Below the pieces are notes generated by a model. The model was not told where the DNA came from and did no database searches. It was given only the letters and a program-made list of their open reading frames with translations. A stretch of 64,000 bases of DNA, from NCBI GenBank assembly GCA_013180625.2, contig SNVD02004371.1, positions 62,001-126,000 on the forward strand, in the 5' to 3' direction. Shown here one piece after another: positions 10,691-22,346 of this stretch (within the stretch, counting starts at the first letter, position 1; each line of letters opens with the position of its first letter). The stretch comes from Boswellia sacra. Its lineage: Eukaryota > Streptophyta > Magnoliopsida > Sapindales > Burseraceae. The translations under genes were made by a program, and so were the position numbers.

Positions 10691-11390
10691 ACGCCCATGC
10701 GAGCTCGCCCTGCACGCACAAGGGCCTCGCGGGAATGTGCTTGCTCGCCCAGGCCCTCGCCTGCACGCCCAGGGCTTCGCGGAATCACTCCCGCGCGCCC
10801 AGGGCCTCGCAAGGCTGCGCCCGCGCGCCCAGGCCCTCGCCTGCACGCCTAGGGCTTCGCGGAATCACTCCCGCGCGCCCAGGCCCTCGCCTGCATGCCC
10901 AGGGCTTCGCGGAATCACTCCTGCGCGCCCAGGGCCTCGCAAGGCTGTGCCCGCTCGTCCAGGTACTCGCCTGCACGCCAGGGGCCTCGCAAAGTCAAGC
11001 TCGCGCGCCCAGGGCCTCGCCTGCGCACCCAGGGCCTCGCGAGGTCAAGCTCACGCGCCCAGGGCCTCGCCTGCACGCCCAGGGCTTCGCCCCGCACGCA
11101 GCTAGCCCCTCCCTGCGCGCAGCATGCCTCGCATGCGGGCCCAGCAGCTCGCCCTGCGCGCAGCTCGCCTCACACACTCGCATGAGCGCCTCGCCTGCTT
11201 CTTCCTTGCGCGCCCAGCAACTCGCCTCGCCCAGCAGCTCACCCTGCACGCAGCTGGCCTCCCCCTGCGCGCAGCACGCCTCGCATGCGCGCCCAGCAGC
11301 TAGCCTGCGCGCCAGGGCCTCGCCAGCGTCCTCGCAACCTCGCAAGGATGCTGCTCACCCCTAGCAGCTCGCCCTCGCGACGCCGCTCGC
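10691..11390. repeat. GC- and CpG-rich irregular tandem array
   Basis: About 700 bp built of variants of CGCGCCCAGGGCCTCGC, grouped into larger irregular units up to about 11090 and followed by a related CAGCAGCTCGCCCTGCGCGCAG type up to 11390. Base composition is utterly unlike the surrounding AT-rich DNA. Long open frames occur in most phases on both strands, as expected for a stop-free GC-rich repeat; I do not call them genes. Confidence 0.9.
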
Positions 11391-11672
11391 CCACATGAGC
11401 TTGCCCTCCCTCTCACACTCTCGCTTTTCTTCTTTCACACCCGAACACACACACTTGTTTCTTCTTCTTTCACACTCGAACCCACAAGGGAAAAAACATG
11501 CAAACACTTGCACATTCTCACACAATCACATACACACACATAGGGCACAATCCGTACAGAATTTTTACATTGACCAAAAAAAAAAAAAGAGAAAAGAGAA
11601 AAGACAATAATAAGCACAAAAATTAAACCTAATCCATGCATTCTGAAGTATACGCGAGAAAGAAGGACTTAC

Positions 11673-11770
11673 TTGTGGCGGCTGGAAAATTCTTGCTCGG
11701 ATTGAAGAGTTCTGTTTGCTGGGGTCGCTTACACTGCTTGCCTCCAAGGTGCCTCCTTCCAATTTTTCAT
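11673..11770 (-). other. Predicted untranslated first exon of antisense gene
   Basis: The stretch between the expected start (about 30 bp downstream of the minus-strand TATA box) and the consensus donor at 11673/11672. It contains only a short upstream open frame on the minus strand. Boundaries at the 5' side are approximate. Confidence 0.5.
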
Positions 11771-11796
11771 CAAACCCTACTCCCTAACACTTGTGT

Positions 11797-11805
11797 CTTA
11801 TATAG
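11797..11805 (-). promoter_or_regulatory. TATA box of antisense gene
   Basis: CTATATAAG on the minus strand, about 150 bp from the 3' LTR and correctly placed to drive the predicted leader exon ending at 11673. It lies outside the LTR, so the antisense unit would have its own internal promoter. Confidence 0.55.
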
Positions 11806-11940
11806 GGCACCAATTTAGGGTTTAAGCCACACTAAGCATGCATGTGTAATAAATTACGTCTTTGGGCCGGCCCCCTAATACATTTAATTTATAGCCCAGA
11901 ACAGCTAAATAGTCCCTACGTCGACCCATTGGTCGACTTG

Positions 11941-11956
11941 GGCCTAGGGGGACTAC
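11941..11956 (+). other. Polypurine tract region
   Basis: GGCCTAGGGGGACTAC lies immediately before the TG of the 3' LTR. The G-rich core is in the expected place for priming plus-strand DNA synthesis, though it is interrupted by pyrimidines and so is imperfect. Confidence 0.6.
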
Positions 11957-12506
11957 TGTTATGGCCATAACAATATTGGGCCTCAATTATTTCTAATACA
12001 GTAAGCCCATTACTGAAGCCCATTATTTGGGCCTATTGTCTGGGTCCCACAATGACCCATCCTGGCTCAATTATTTCTAATACAGTAAGCCCATTACTGA
12101 AGCCCATTATTTGAGCCCATTGTCTGGGTCCCATAATGACCCATCCTGGCTCAATTATTTCTAATATAGTAAGCCCATTACTGAAGCCCATTATTTGGGT
12201 CCATTGTCTGGGTCCCACAATGACCCATCCTGACTCCTATATAAACCCTCCGAATTATTACTCAATGTATACACACTTTTCTGAACTCATTCTCTCTCTA
12301 AATTTCCTTTGCTTTTGAGAGCTTCTCTCTCTAGGAAATTCTCCCAGAAAATTCCGGAGTGTCGGAAACTGACTTGAGCGTCGGAGGGTCTTCGCCGGCA
12401 TCACCGCCGGCACCCCTTACTGTTTTTCTTTGCTCGCAGGATTAGACCCGACGTACGATTCGAGCTCCGACCCGCTTCCTGGCCGTCCGGAAATCGTGCA
12501 TCAACA
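11957..12506 (+). repeat. 3' LTR of the Tat element
   Basis: 550 bp, same ends as the 5' LTR. Three 84-bp units start at 11984, 12068 and 12152; the TATA box is at 12238-12245. A 12-bp tandem duplication around GCCGGCATCACC is present here and absent in the 5' copy. Followed by the GTATA target duplication at 12507-12511. Confidence 0.95.
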
Positions 12507-12511
12507 GTATA

Positions 12512-15099
12512 TAAAGTAACTTGTGAAAATTTTTTAAGATTCATAGAAAGGAAATTAAATTATTGAAAATATTGATGGCAATTGTATTTAGAAAATAAAT
12601 GTAAAAATAAAAGAATTTGTTTAGGTACAAATAATCTCAACTTTTAATAAATTATTTCTAATTTTTTATAATTATCAAAGATATTTTTATGAACAAATTT
12701 TGTTGAGTCATTTATTAGTTAAAAAGAAAAAGAAACAATTATAAAGAAAAAAGTTCGACTTCGATATTTTTTAACAGTTATGTTAAGCAATTTTTCTCAT
12801 TTCGTTAGTAAAATGATTAGATCAAATTCATTAGTAAAATTTAAAATTAATAACTTTTGACATTAATATTTTTAGTAAAAAAATATTTATAATTGAAACT
12901 AAAGCAAAACTGATGAATACTCATTCAAATTAACCCAAATAAACATTGGTAAATTGTACATACGAAAATTCCACTAGATAAGGTTTGATAATAAACACAT
13001 TGTTGGGTGTTAAAAACAATCCTGCTTAAACAAGCCCAAATTCATAATTGTCACTAAGCCCACCAAACTGATCTTAGTATTTAAGACATCATCCCCAAGT
13101 CACCGACCCATCAAAGTCGAACAATAAAAAGAGGAGATAGCCAATATATAGCCTTAACATCAACTGTTTTTGTGGCCCATAATGAAAAATTAAGAAAGGA
13201 ACTTGGTGATTTCCAAATGTGAAAATTTTCCTTAGCTTCTTGTCATCAATTAGATAAAAGTACTTATCTACCAAATTATTGTTTGGATTTCGGTTGTTTA
13301 TTTCGAATCATATCTTAGATGGTTATTTCGTTATTTTTGTGATGGATCCATAACGAATAAAACTCTGGGTTGTCTTCCAAGGAAAAAATAAATTTTACAA
13401 GCCTTTTGAAGGTGGGGGCAAATTTATTAAATAAAAAGAAAACAGAAAAATGATACACGACCAAAAGGGTTTTTTAGCTATAATATACACCGGATGCATC
13501 AAATTTTTAAACGAGTATATAAAGTTTGTAAATAATTTTTGAAAAAAAAAATTACAATTTTATATTCAAAACATTTTTTGTCTTTATTTGTAATTTTTAT
13601 AAGTATATTTATAATTTTTATAAGACCAGTGGAATTGATACGACTCAATCAAGAGGGATGTAACTCTCCTACAAAATCACTACTTAATAAATCCTGATGG
13701 AACGAAAAGATTTATTAAAAAGAAAAGAAAACAAGAAAAAAACCCTCAAGCAAGCATTATTCCTTAAAATATTAAGTATGATGTGAAAGGAATAATAAAA
13801 CAGTTGTATTCCTAAGCAAATAAAAACAAAGAAACATGATCTGCATGCGCAAGACACGCAATTGCATGTTTATAAAAATTCAAATTAAAAAATTAGGCAA
13901 CCAACAACTTTCCTTAATCAAAGTATGAAGTGATGAACCATCTTAACCTTGCAATATTTAATTAAAAGATGAAGGAACATCAATTTTGTTCTTTTTCTTT
14001 AAATAAACAAGGACACATAAAAGAATATTGTGTTTATAGTAATTAAAATGGAATCAGAGCACTTTTTCAAAAAAAAAATAATAATTAAAGATATGGAAGT
14101 GGTTGATGAATAATGAATTTGTAATTAACAACTATAATTGATTTAAATGTAGATAATAACTACTTCTTTTTTCCAACCACCATTCACGGCTATGTATCAT
14201 TCCATCCGTTAAGTTTAATATAAAGAAATTTATAACATTAGCTTCACATATTATTTAATATTTCGTCATGGTTTCAAGAGATTTCATTTTTAATATGAAT
14301 GAACTCCTAGTGAAGAGCCCATTGACAAAAATTTCAACTTAAATATAATTTTTTTTTTTTAGAACAATGCTTGGTTTAGAGTTTACAGTAGGATCAAATG
14401 GAATTATTGCAGGTTTATTCCATTGACTGTCATTTCTTGTCCTGTTTGGAAGTAAACAACTACAAGAAATATGTTATTCAAGTGGTCAAACCCACCCAAA
14501 TTTAAGATATTTGGTCCTGGATATCAACAATTTTAATTTATTTATTAGCCTCTCTGTGCCAAATTTCAAAACCATGATTGGTAGAATAATACCATTGATC
14601 TTAAATTTAATTATATATATTCTAAATTTTAATAAATTATAATTGACAAAACTCTCCTAATAAATTTCTTTTTTTTTATTTTAGAAAAATGTTACACATC
14701 CCAAATCTATGTTTCAAATCATTCAACTCTATTATTAATTTCAAGCAATCTCATCGTTCATTATATCATCAAAATTCACTTACACAGTAACTCTCAACAA
14801 TAAAAGGAAATTACAATAAAAGGAAAAAAAATAACACCTAATTAAGGAATGTAATGACGTATCTAATATGATATGAATATAAAACTTCGTGATTGTATCC
14901 TAAGCAACTAAAGACAGATGAAGAAATATGATACCACTCAAGAAATGTCGGTGAACAAAATAAATTTTATAAAAGAACGGACGATTGGGCAAACCCAAAT
15001 CTGTCCTTAATCGGAATATGAAGCCATGCTTTATTCAATTATAAAGAATAAACATCTTTTTAATTTTATCCCCCCGTAAGAAGTAATAATATAAAGAAG
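12512..15099. other. AT-rich intergenic DNA
   Basis: No open frame of note, no RNA gene recognised, no clear repeat. Short poly-A/T runs only. Confidence 0.6.
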
Positions 15100-15485
15100 G
15101 GTATTTTTTATAGTTTGAGTTTAAAAGTATCAAAATTTTTTTACGTCGTTTCAATGTCACTTGAAAAGAGCTTTTGAATTATTAAAAAAGCTATTTTTTA
15201 TCTTGTAAAAGAAGTCAAAATTTGAAACTTTTTGGAAAATCTCTTTTTAAGCCTTTTTAAAGTTTTGAAATATTAAATATACCCTTATTTAATTTTAAAT
15301 ATATCATTTTATTCTTTCCTTATAATAAAACTCTATTTTAATAATTTAATTATAATAAATGCTTCTACATTTTTTTAATCAAAAAATTAATAACTTTTTG
15401 ATAAAAACTCTATTTTTAGAAGTTCTAGTTCAAAAAGTTCTATATTAATAAGCTCTATTTGTAAAAACCAAAATAAACAGGCCCC
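15100..15485. mobile_element. Possible hAT-type MITE remnant
   Basis: AT-rich block with repeated AAAGCTTTT-like and AGCTCTATTT motifs and a right end CAAAATAAACAGGCCCC that looks like the terminal repeat of plant hAT MITEs (GGGCCTGTTT read outwards). The left end is degenerate and no target duplication could be fixed. Confidence 0.3.
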
Positions 15486-17041
15486 AAGTGATTGATCAAT
15501 TTGTGTTTAATATGATTATAGATTTAAATATTGATAGTAATTTTTTTTTTCAACATCAATTTACATGCAGCAATTATTTCCATCAATTAACATCAATAAT
15601 GCGATATTTTAATATAGCTTTCTTGATGGTTTACTTTAAATATAGAATAGTTCAAGAAATTTCATTTTTAATTTGAAATAACGTCGTAGCATTATCAACT
15701 ATTCGTTGAAATAAATTATGAAAATTAATTTTGTCATCTAATCACCAAAAAGCCAGCGTGAAAGTTCACTCAAACCTAAATTAACATCTTAGTTATTATC
15801 AATCTATTTGAATCTCAATTATAGTTCTTGAAATTGTCCTTTAAAGTCCAAACATAATAGTATTTATCTAAGACTTTTTTAGAACAAATCATGCCTCATC
15901 ATTCTAGATTCGAAACAACAGCAACATTGGATTAACCGTCATTTGTTGTCGTTTTTGGAATTTAGCTATTTCATCATTTGACTAATTATAAATATGGAAT
16001 TAAGTTGGTGAATTTAAGCTATTTAATCCTGGATAAGGACAATTTTAATTCAATAAGTTCGTCTACGCCCAATGCCAAATCATAATTGTTAATTTGTGAT
16101 GGTTTGGTTTCTTTCTCATAACAAAAAATAAAATAAAATAACTAAATAAAGAGTAAACGTAATGAATATGATATAATTTAGAATAATTCCAAGATCATAA
16201 ATTTTTATTAAGGAATGAAAAGTTATAAAAAAAAGGTTCAACAGTACAAATACAAATCTCTTAACGTGCAATATAGAATATAGTTGTTTATATAGTGAAG
16301 TCTCAATTAATTTATAATTTTAAAATTTTTTTTGATAATCTATTTTAGGGATATTTTATTATATAGTTAGTAAGACATATTAAATTAAAAAATAATTAAA
16401 CTTATAATATATTTCAAATATTGTTACCTAAATATAGATATGGAAGGCGGAATTGACTTTATAGCACATACCATTCATTAGAAACTACTAATTGGGTAAG
16501 GGCATTCGCACCTAAGATTTTGTGTTTACACCCTCTTTTTGTTGATTTTTTTTAATTAAAATATCAATCAAATTCTTTCCTAGTAAGTACAATAAATATT
16601 ATTAAATAGAGTAGTTTTTGTTTTTTGCACTATCTCTGCACCGGTTTTTCTTTGCATTCGATTAATCTTTCTTCTTAATGAGCTTAAAAGTAGTTCAGTT
16701 CAACCTCCACCTTTTTATTTAATCAGTATAAAATTATAATTTATATAATCTTTCGCTGCATTTAATATTCAATTTTAAATTTATTTACTGTAAACTTAAT
16801 AAAGTATCATTTGATTTTAATTGTGTTGATTTTTTTCCCTTCAATTTAACTTTTAAACAAATTATCATTTAATTTTAATAGAGTTTGACTTTTTTTAATT
16901 GTTTTTATATATTTGCATTTTGTAAATTTAAATATTAATATCCATAATACATAAGATTTTTTTTTTAAGGTTTTAAGTTTAATAAATTGTTTCTCTTTAT
17001 ATCATTGAATTCTTCAAATTCATATCAACAAAATAATCAAT

Positions 17042-17221
17042 CAAATATTTCTTAGTTTTGGCGCATGAAAGAGAGAGAGAAAGAAAGAAAGAAAAATAGA
17101 TGATTTGGTGTTTAGATCTAAGATTATGTATTTCAAATATTTCTTAGTTTTGGGGTATGAAAGAGAGTGAGAAAGAAAGAAAAAGAGATGATTTGGTGTT
17201 TAGATCTAAGATTATGTATTT
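17042..17221. repeat. Tandem duplication of about 92 bp
   Basis: Two adjacent copies start at 17042 and 17134, each with the order CAAATATTTCTTAGTTTTGG, a GA-rich run and TGATTTGGTGTTTAGATCT. The GA run differs in length between copies. No gene function is apparent. Confidence 0.85.
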
Positions 17222-17653
17222 GGTTAAAACTTAAATAGAAAAAATAAAAATAATTTGATTGTAATTAATTTGGAATGAAAAACACAAAAACTGGAGAGAG
17301 GGATGATGAAGTTCACGTTAGATTATAGAGAAAATAGGGAAATAAAATTAGAGATATATAAAGAAAATGAGAGTTTTTTTGTTAAGTCTTCTCACTAAAC
17401 ATTGATTATCCTATTTGTTATATTTTTATTATAATTTTGCTATTATTTAATTTTGAGGTGAGGCTAATAAGATAGAAAGTGAGGTTGAATAGATATGCTC
17501 TTAGTTAAATTATCATTATTTTATAGGGATAAATCTTCTTTCTTTTAGAAGTTCTAAAATCTAAAATAGTTAAATTACTATTAAATTACATACAGGATAT
17601 AGCTTAGACTCAATTGTGATTAACCTTTCGTTAATGAGATTTAAAGCTTAGAA

Positions 17654-17846
17654 TAATGTTAGTTTCACAAACTTTATATACAAACTATTACATATAAATT
17701 AATGTGTCATAAGATGATTGAAGCAGTGAATATATAAAATCAATTTATTTAATGAAGAGTAATAATGTGTAAATAAATGTGTAATACCACATCAATTTGT
17801 ATACATAAGTGAGTTTATATATAAAGTTTGTAAATGTAACACTACA
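17654..17846. mobile_element. Small MITE with inverted ends
   Basis: The left end contains CACAAACTTTATATACAAAC and the right end its near reverse complement (GTTTATATATAAAGTTTGTA), flanking an AT-rich centre. A related block occurs at 18218-18385. No target duplication was resolved, so the superfamily is open. Confidence 0.5.
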
Positions 17847-18217
17847 CTAAAACTTATATTAAATGGTAAGGAGGTCTTCAATTAATCTAAAATTAATGGT
17901 GAAACTAAACTGGTGGGAAAGATAAGAAAAATTCAAAACCTTCAGCCTAGAGTAAACATTTTTTTAAATTTTGTTAAAAGATTTTATTAAATAAATGGGT
18001 GTGAAAAAGAAAATTTTTAGTGAAGTTAACCTTACCTTTATAAGAGGTGGTCCATTAGATAATTGAAAATGATTGAAAGAGATCCTCAAATTGCTTTAAA
18101 AGAGCTGGACCATTAGATCATTAAAAATGATTAAGAGATAAAACTATAACCCTGATACATCCTTTATTGGAAAAAGGATTTAAAATATTTACTCGGTTTA
18201 TCTTAGTAAATTCAAAA

Positions 18218-18385
18218 TTTATAATACTACGTTTATAAAGTTTGTATATAAAGTGACGTGTCATTACTTTATAATTAAGTTATATAATTCATAAGTATTT
18301 ACTACTTTGACTTTCTTATGTTCACTTTTCTGTCAAGCATCACTTTGTGTACGAATTTTGTATGTGTAATAATATTCCTAAAAAA
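18218..18385. mobile_element. Second copy of the same MITE type
   Basis: The left end AATACTACGTTTATAAAGTTTG is mirrored by the right end TGTGTACGAATTTTGTATGTGTAATAATATT. Same size class and AAAGTTTGTATATAAAG core as the element at 17654-17846, but more diverged. Confidence 0.45.
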
Positions 18386-18844
18386 TAATATGATAAAATT
18401 TATATAAATTAATAATAAGTATTTAACTATATAAATATATAAGAAAAACTAAATAACCTTTTCATAAATTGTATAACATTAAAATTTTGTTGGCTACATA
18501 GACTCACATTTGATAAAAATTATGAGATGAAGCGGAAGAAAATTAAGTTCTAAAAAATTTTAGTAATTGGGTGAATTTTAGAATCATGGTTGTTAAAATA
18601 ATAATAAAAAATACAAATAACCAACTCCATCAACAAATAGAGAGATTAGTTTTATATTATTCATTAAGGCTTCTAGATGGAGAATTGGACTGACTTTTTG
18701 TATTTATAACTACTACCTCAAGAAAATTGTTACCAACTAATTGCTAATTGGCTTTAGTTTGACCAATATTCAAAACCACTATAGATAAGGATGGCTCTCA
18801 ACTTTTTGACTTGATAGAGAAAAGTTGGAAAATATGAGAAAATA

Positions 18845-18983
18845 TCCATAATGGGTTGGTTCAAATGGTAAGGACGGTCCAGGAGAGAGTTGGTAAGGTC
18901 AACAGAAAAATCCTGGATTCAACCCTTCATAATAGCGTTTTCCCATAACGTAAGCGGACACCTCGGTTACAAAAAAATAAAAA
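18845..18983 (+). mobile_element. tRNA-derived SINE, short copy
   Basis: About 139 bp starting near CCATAATGGGTTGG and ending in GGACACCTCGGTTAC plus an A-rich tail, flanked by the 9-bp duplication GAGAAAATA (18836-18844 and 18984-18992). It shares both ends with the longer SINE at 49320-49533; the middle is shorter and diverged, so this is an older or internally deleted copy. No function in host genes is suggested by its position. Confidence 0.75.
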
Positions 18984-19105
18984 GAGAAAATAATTTAGGA
19001 TTAATAGTACGTTTCCTTTATTTGTTGATAAGAAAGCAGAGGCATGTAAACAATCATGTACATCCCTTCACACATTCTGGATCTTTTTTTATGTCCATAT
19101 AAATA

Positions 19106-19434
19106 GGGGTGCACACGGGTCGGGTCGGGTTTGTCCAAACTCGATTTTGACCCGACACTGTTCAAACCCGACTCTTTTGACCCGAATTCGGGTTACTATT
19201 TAATATTTACCCGATTAAAACCCGATAACCCGATCGGGTCGGGTCGGGTTGGGTTGGATCGGGTCTGATTTTATTCAAACATACTATTCAAACCCGATTA
19301 TAACCCGGCACTGTTCAAACCCGACTATTCCAACCCGATTTCGGGTTACTGTTCACGGTTAACCCGACTAAAACCCGATAAACCCGACAAACCCGATCGG
19401 GTCGGGTCGGATTGGATTATTTTGCACACCCGTA
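19106..19434. mobile_element. CCCGA/TCGGG-rich non-autonomous element
   Basis: 329 bp packed with CCCGA and GGGTCGGGT motifs, with related ends (GGGGTGCACACGG against a reversed GGGTGTGCAAAA) and flanked by a duplicated CATATAAATA (19096-19105 and 19435-19444). Similar 'GGGTGCAAACGGGTCGGGT' blocks are common in plant genomes. An 8-10 bp duplication fits hAT or Mutator elements; the superfamily is not settled. Confidence 0.6.
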
Positions 19435-19444
19435 CATATAAATA

Positions 19445-21935
19445 CAATTGTCAATCGGTCTGCATTTCAAAGAATCATATCAACAATGTGAATTAGCTTT
19501 ATTTCCTAGCTTCCATATTCTCGGTAAATTGTTTTTAAGCTGGCTTGAGCCGAACAAGTCTTCCGTAAATTTGCAAATTTCCGAAGAGGATTAGTGGTCA
19601 TAAATACTGATTACACTATCTACAAGTTATTGTTAACAATAAACAGTTTTGTTCGATATTGTAATTGGTTTGATGACATCAAATTTTTAGTAATGTTTAT
19701 AACTACTAGAATACTGAAATTAAAGAAAGAAAATCATTTTTTCAAATACTATTACCAAATTATTTAATTATAATTGAAGTTTGGCTTTTACTTTAAATTT
19801 TTCTTCAGAAAAAAAGCGTCCAGAATGAAGATCGACTTTTAACAACTCCGTAAAGAAAATAATGATAATGAATTCAGATAAGGGCCCACATCAAATTAAG
19901 ACTAAACCTACCCTAGCTAACATTAGAAATTTTTTGATGGCTCATAATATGATGTTTCACCATATTTGCTTATAATATTGATTTGATATATATGAATTCA
20001 CCTATGAAATAATTGCTTTTTAATTATTTTTAAATTTGACGTCACTTATGATTAAATTTAACGTTAACTACAAACAAATTTTGCTTCCCACAGTTTATGG
20101 TACGAACAAATTTTATTATCAAATGTCATTGAATTTTGATATCATACTCTTACATATATATATAAAAAAAATTACACCCTATAGAAGTTAAAACCATTAA
20201 TTGCCATTTTAATTCACAAACTTCTATCATTATTTTTTCATAACATAGAATTTTCTTGGTAGTTTATTATCATAAACTCTTACATACTTATTAAATGGGA
20301 CATTCAATTATTTTTTTAATCCGGTTTTAAAAAAATCATCACGAAATGAATAATCTTTAGAAAAATATAAATTAAAAGATAATTTTAACATATATCTTAA
20401 TAACATAAATTATTACCTTAAAATATATGTAATTTTGTTATAAAAATTACTTGATTCAGTATTTAATGATTAAAATTTTATTAAAATATTATATTTTATA
20501 ATTTTACAATAAAATACTATAAAGTTAAAAGTATTACACGATCTTCACAATGCTAAGATACGGCCTTTAAGACACACATTTAAACTATCATAATTTAAAA
20601 TTGTAGGTCACCTAATAAGAGTTGCTAAAATCTACAATATTGGACTCTCTCACTCTTTTTTTTTAAATATAAAATAATGCATTGGCTGTAGTTACCAGTA
20701 ATGAAGGGAGGGTGAAAAGGATATATATTAAAAAAACCAAGAATCTGTTAACAACTGTCCACTATTATATTTATTTATTATGATTGCGATCCCATGTGCC
20801 GATGAGTTATGAAACTCGCTGAAACATGGTATATAAATATAATCTCAGACATAGACAGCTACTTTTCTTATTCTCATTTTAAAATTATATAAAATAAAAA
20901 ATAAAAACTAAGATTGTCACCACTGTCCTTATTCTAACAATTTTTATATTTTTTCGATAATACTATTAAATTTGTTATGTTAATTGTTAGATACCTATAT
21001 TTTATCAAATCAGTCAATGCAATACAGCTTCTTATTTTATAGTTTTTAATTTTAAAGGTTATTTTATTTCTTTCAATTTTATACGTTTCTATGAAAGAAA
21101 AAATGTTATGCTTCACAATGATAACATTTTTCATTTTATATATCGAGACCCTTTGAAGGATTTAAAAACAAAAAAAAAAATGGAAGAAAGGTCATGAGAC
21201 GAAATTTTAATAAACAAAACTTATGATGTTGAAGATTGTTGATAAATTTTTAATTGGTAACATAATTATTTTTTTGAAAAGGAAGTCCAAAAATAAAAGG
21301 GAAAGATGAATTTTCAGTTTTATAGACGTGAAAACGTGAAACATTTTTTCTTACAAGAAAATAAGAACGATTGAAGTTCATATTTCAAGGGGAAAAAGTT
21401 AACTTTTTAAAGAAATAATAATTCTTTGAAACGTTAAAAACCAAACCGGTGTTTGAACCTTCTTCTTACAAAAAGACTCATTATTTTTATCTCTAGAAAC
21501 TGTTCTGGCAGTTTTGCGAAAGCAAATTATGAAACATGTTTGACCGCAGAAAAACGAAGAACTTGATCGTGAAAAGTATAAAATATAGTTACTTTGTTTC
21601 AGATTTTAAGAGAAGTACAATTATATTCCTCAAGTTTACGAAACGTTAAAATAATTAAGAAGTGGAATTTCATCGTACCTTTAATAATTCAAATATAATA
21701 AATAATTTTTATTACCCATTTAAGGGGTACTAATAAAGTTTAAAACCTTTTAAATACGTAAATTGATAAAATTAATTTTCAGCGGTGATCTGTTTTCCAA
21801 ATTATTACAAGACCCCCCTTGTCATCATAGTTCGTTAAAGTTAATAATACAAGACTTTTGTGATAACCTTTTGAAATCTTTTAGAGATGAATGACATTAC
21901 GAATCATTAAAAAAATTCTTTGACATTTCTTTTTT
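19445..21935. other. AT-rich intergenic DNA
   Basis: No gene, RNA or clear repeat seen beyond short AT microsatellites such as the one near 20153. Confidence 0.6.
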
Positions 21936-22337
21936 GGGATAATTATATTTGCCCCCTGAGGTTAGGCCTAAAAAAATTGAGGATCTCAGTTTTCTGAAAT
22001 CTAAGAATGCCCTCTGAGGTTACTGTAGCGCCGTTAGATTTAACGGAATATGTATTAAACCGTTAGATTTAACAGAAAATGTATTGAATAATAACTTAAT
22101 GCTAATATTAGATTTAACAAAAAATGTATTAAATAATAACTTAACGCTAATAAACAGTAAAATAGACTATAATACCCTTTTTTAAATGGTTTCTAAAGCG
22201 TTAAGTTACTATTTAATACATTTTCCGTTAAATCTAACGGTGTTACAGTAACCTCAGGGGGTAATTTTGAGTTTCAAAAAACTGAGGTCCTCAATTTTCT
22301 TTTGGCCTAACCTCAGGGGGCAAATTAGAATTAACCC
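21936..22337. mobile_element. Foldback MITE, Mutator-like
   Basis: 402 bp with inverted ends of more than 100 bp (GGGATAATTATATTTGCCCC on the left; the right end is its imperfect reverse complement) meeting around TTAACGG/CCGTTA. It is flanked by the 9-bp duplication TTCTTTTTT (21927-21935 and 22338-22346). A 9-bp duplication with long inverted ends is typical of Mutator-type MITEs. Confidence 0.8.
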
Positions 22338-22346
22338 TTCTTTTTT

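Larger units (their letters stand above)
10251..11672 (-). other. Predicted leader intron of antisense gene, holding both repeat arrays
   Basis: On the minus strand a consensus donor CAA/GTAAGT lies at 11673/11672 and a strong acceptor (pyrimidine-rich, CCCTCAG) at 10252/10251, just upstream of the first ATG of the antisense gene at 10237. A second possible acceptor abuts the next in-frame ATG at 10207. Splicing would remove about 1.4 kb including the 42-bp array and the GC-rich array. This is predicted from signals only. Confidence 0.6.
1051..12506 (+). mobile_element. Ty3/gypsy retrotransposon, Tat lineage
   Basis: An 11.5-kb element with TG...CA LTRs of 622 and 550 bp, a primer-binding site, a continuous gag-pol frame, a polypurine tract and matching GTATA target duplications. 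The Tat assignment rests on two RNase H domains in pol, a long region between pol and the 3' LTR, tandem repeats in that region, and an antisense gene there; these are known traits of the Tat/Grande/Ogre group. The LTRs differ by one 84-bp repeat unit, one 12-bp duplication and, by eye, about seven substitutions in the roughly 250 bp downstream of the TATA box, so the insertion is fairly young. At least one nonsense change in pol suggests this copy is not autonomous. Confidence 0.95.

Noticed and set aside
10542..11364. Long open frames of over 180 codons on both strands in the GC-rich region
   Set aside because: They arise because the repeat has few stop triplets in any phase; the predicted peptides are simple Arg/Pro/Ala repeats.
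12512..15099. Possible tRNA or miRNA genes in AT-rich DNA
   Set aside because: No cloverleaf signature or long stable hairpin was noticed by eye; a dedicated folding scan was not possible here.
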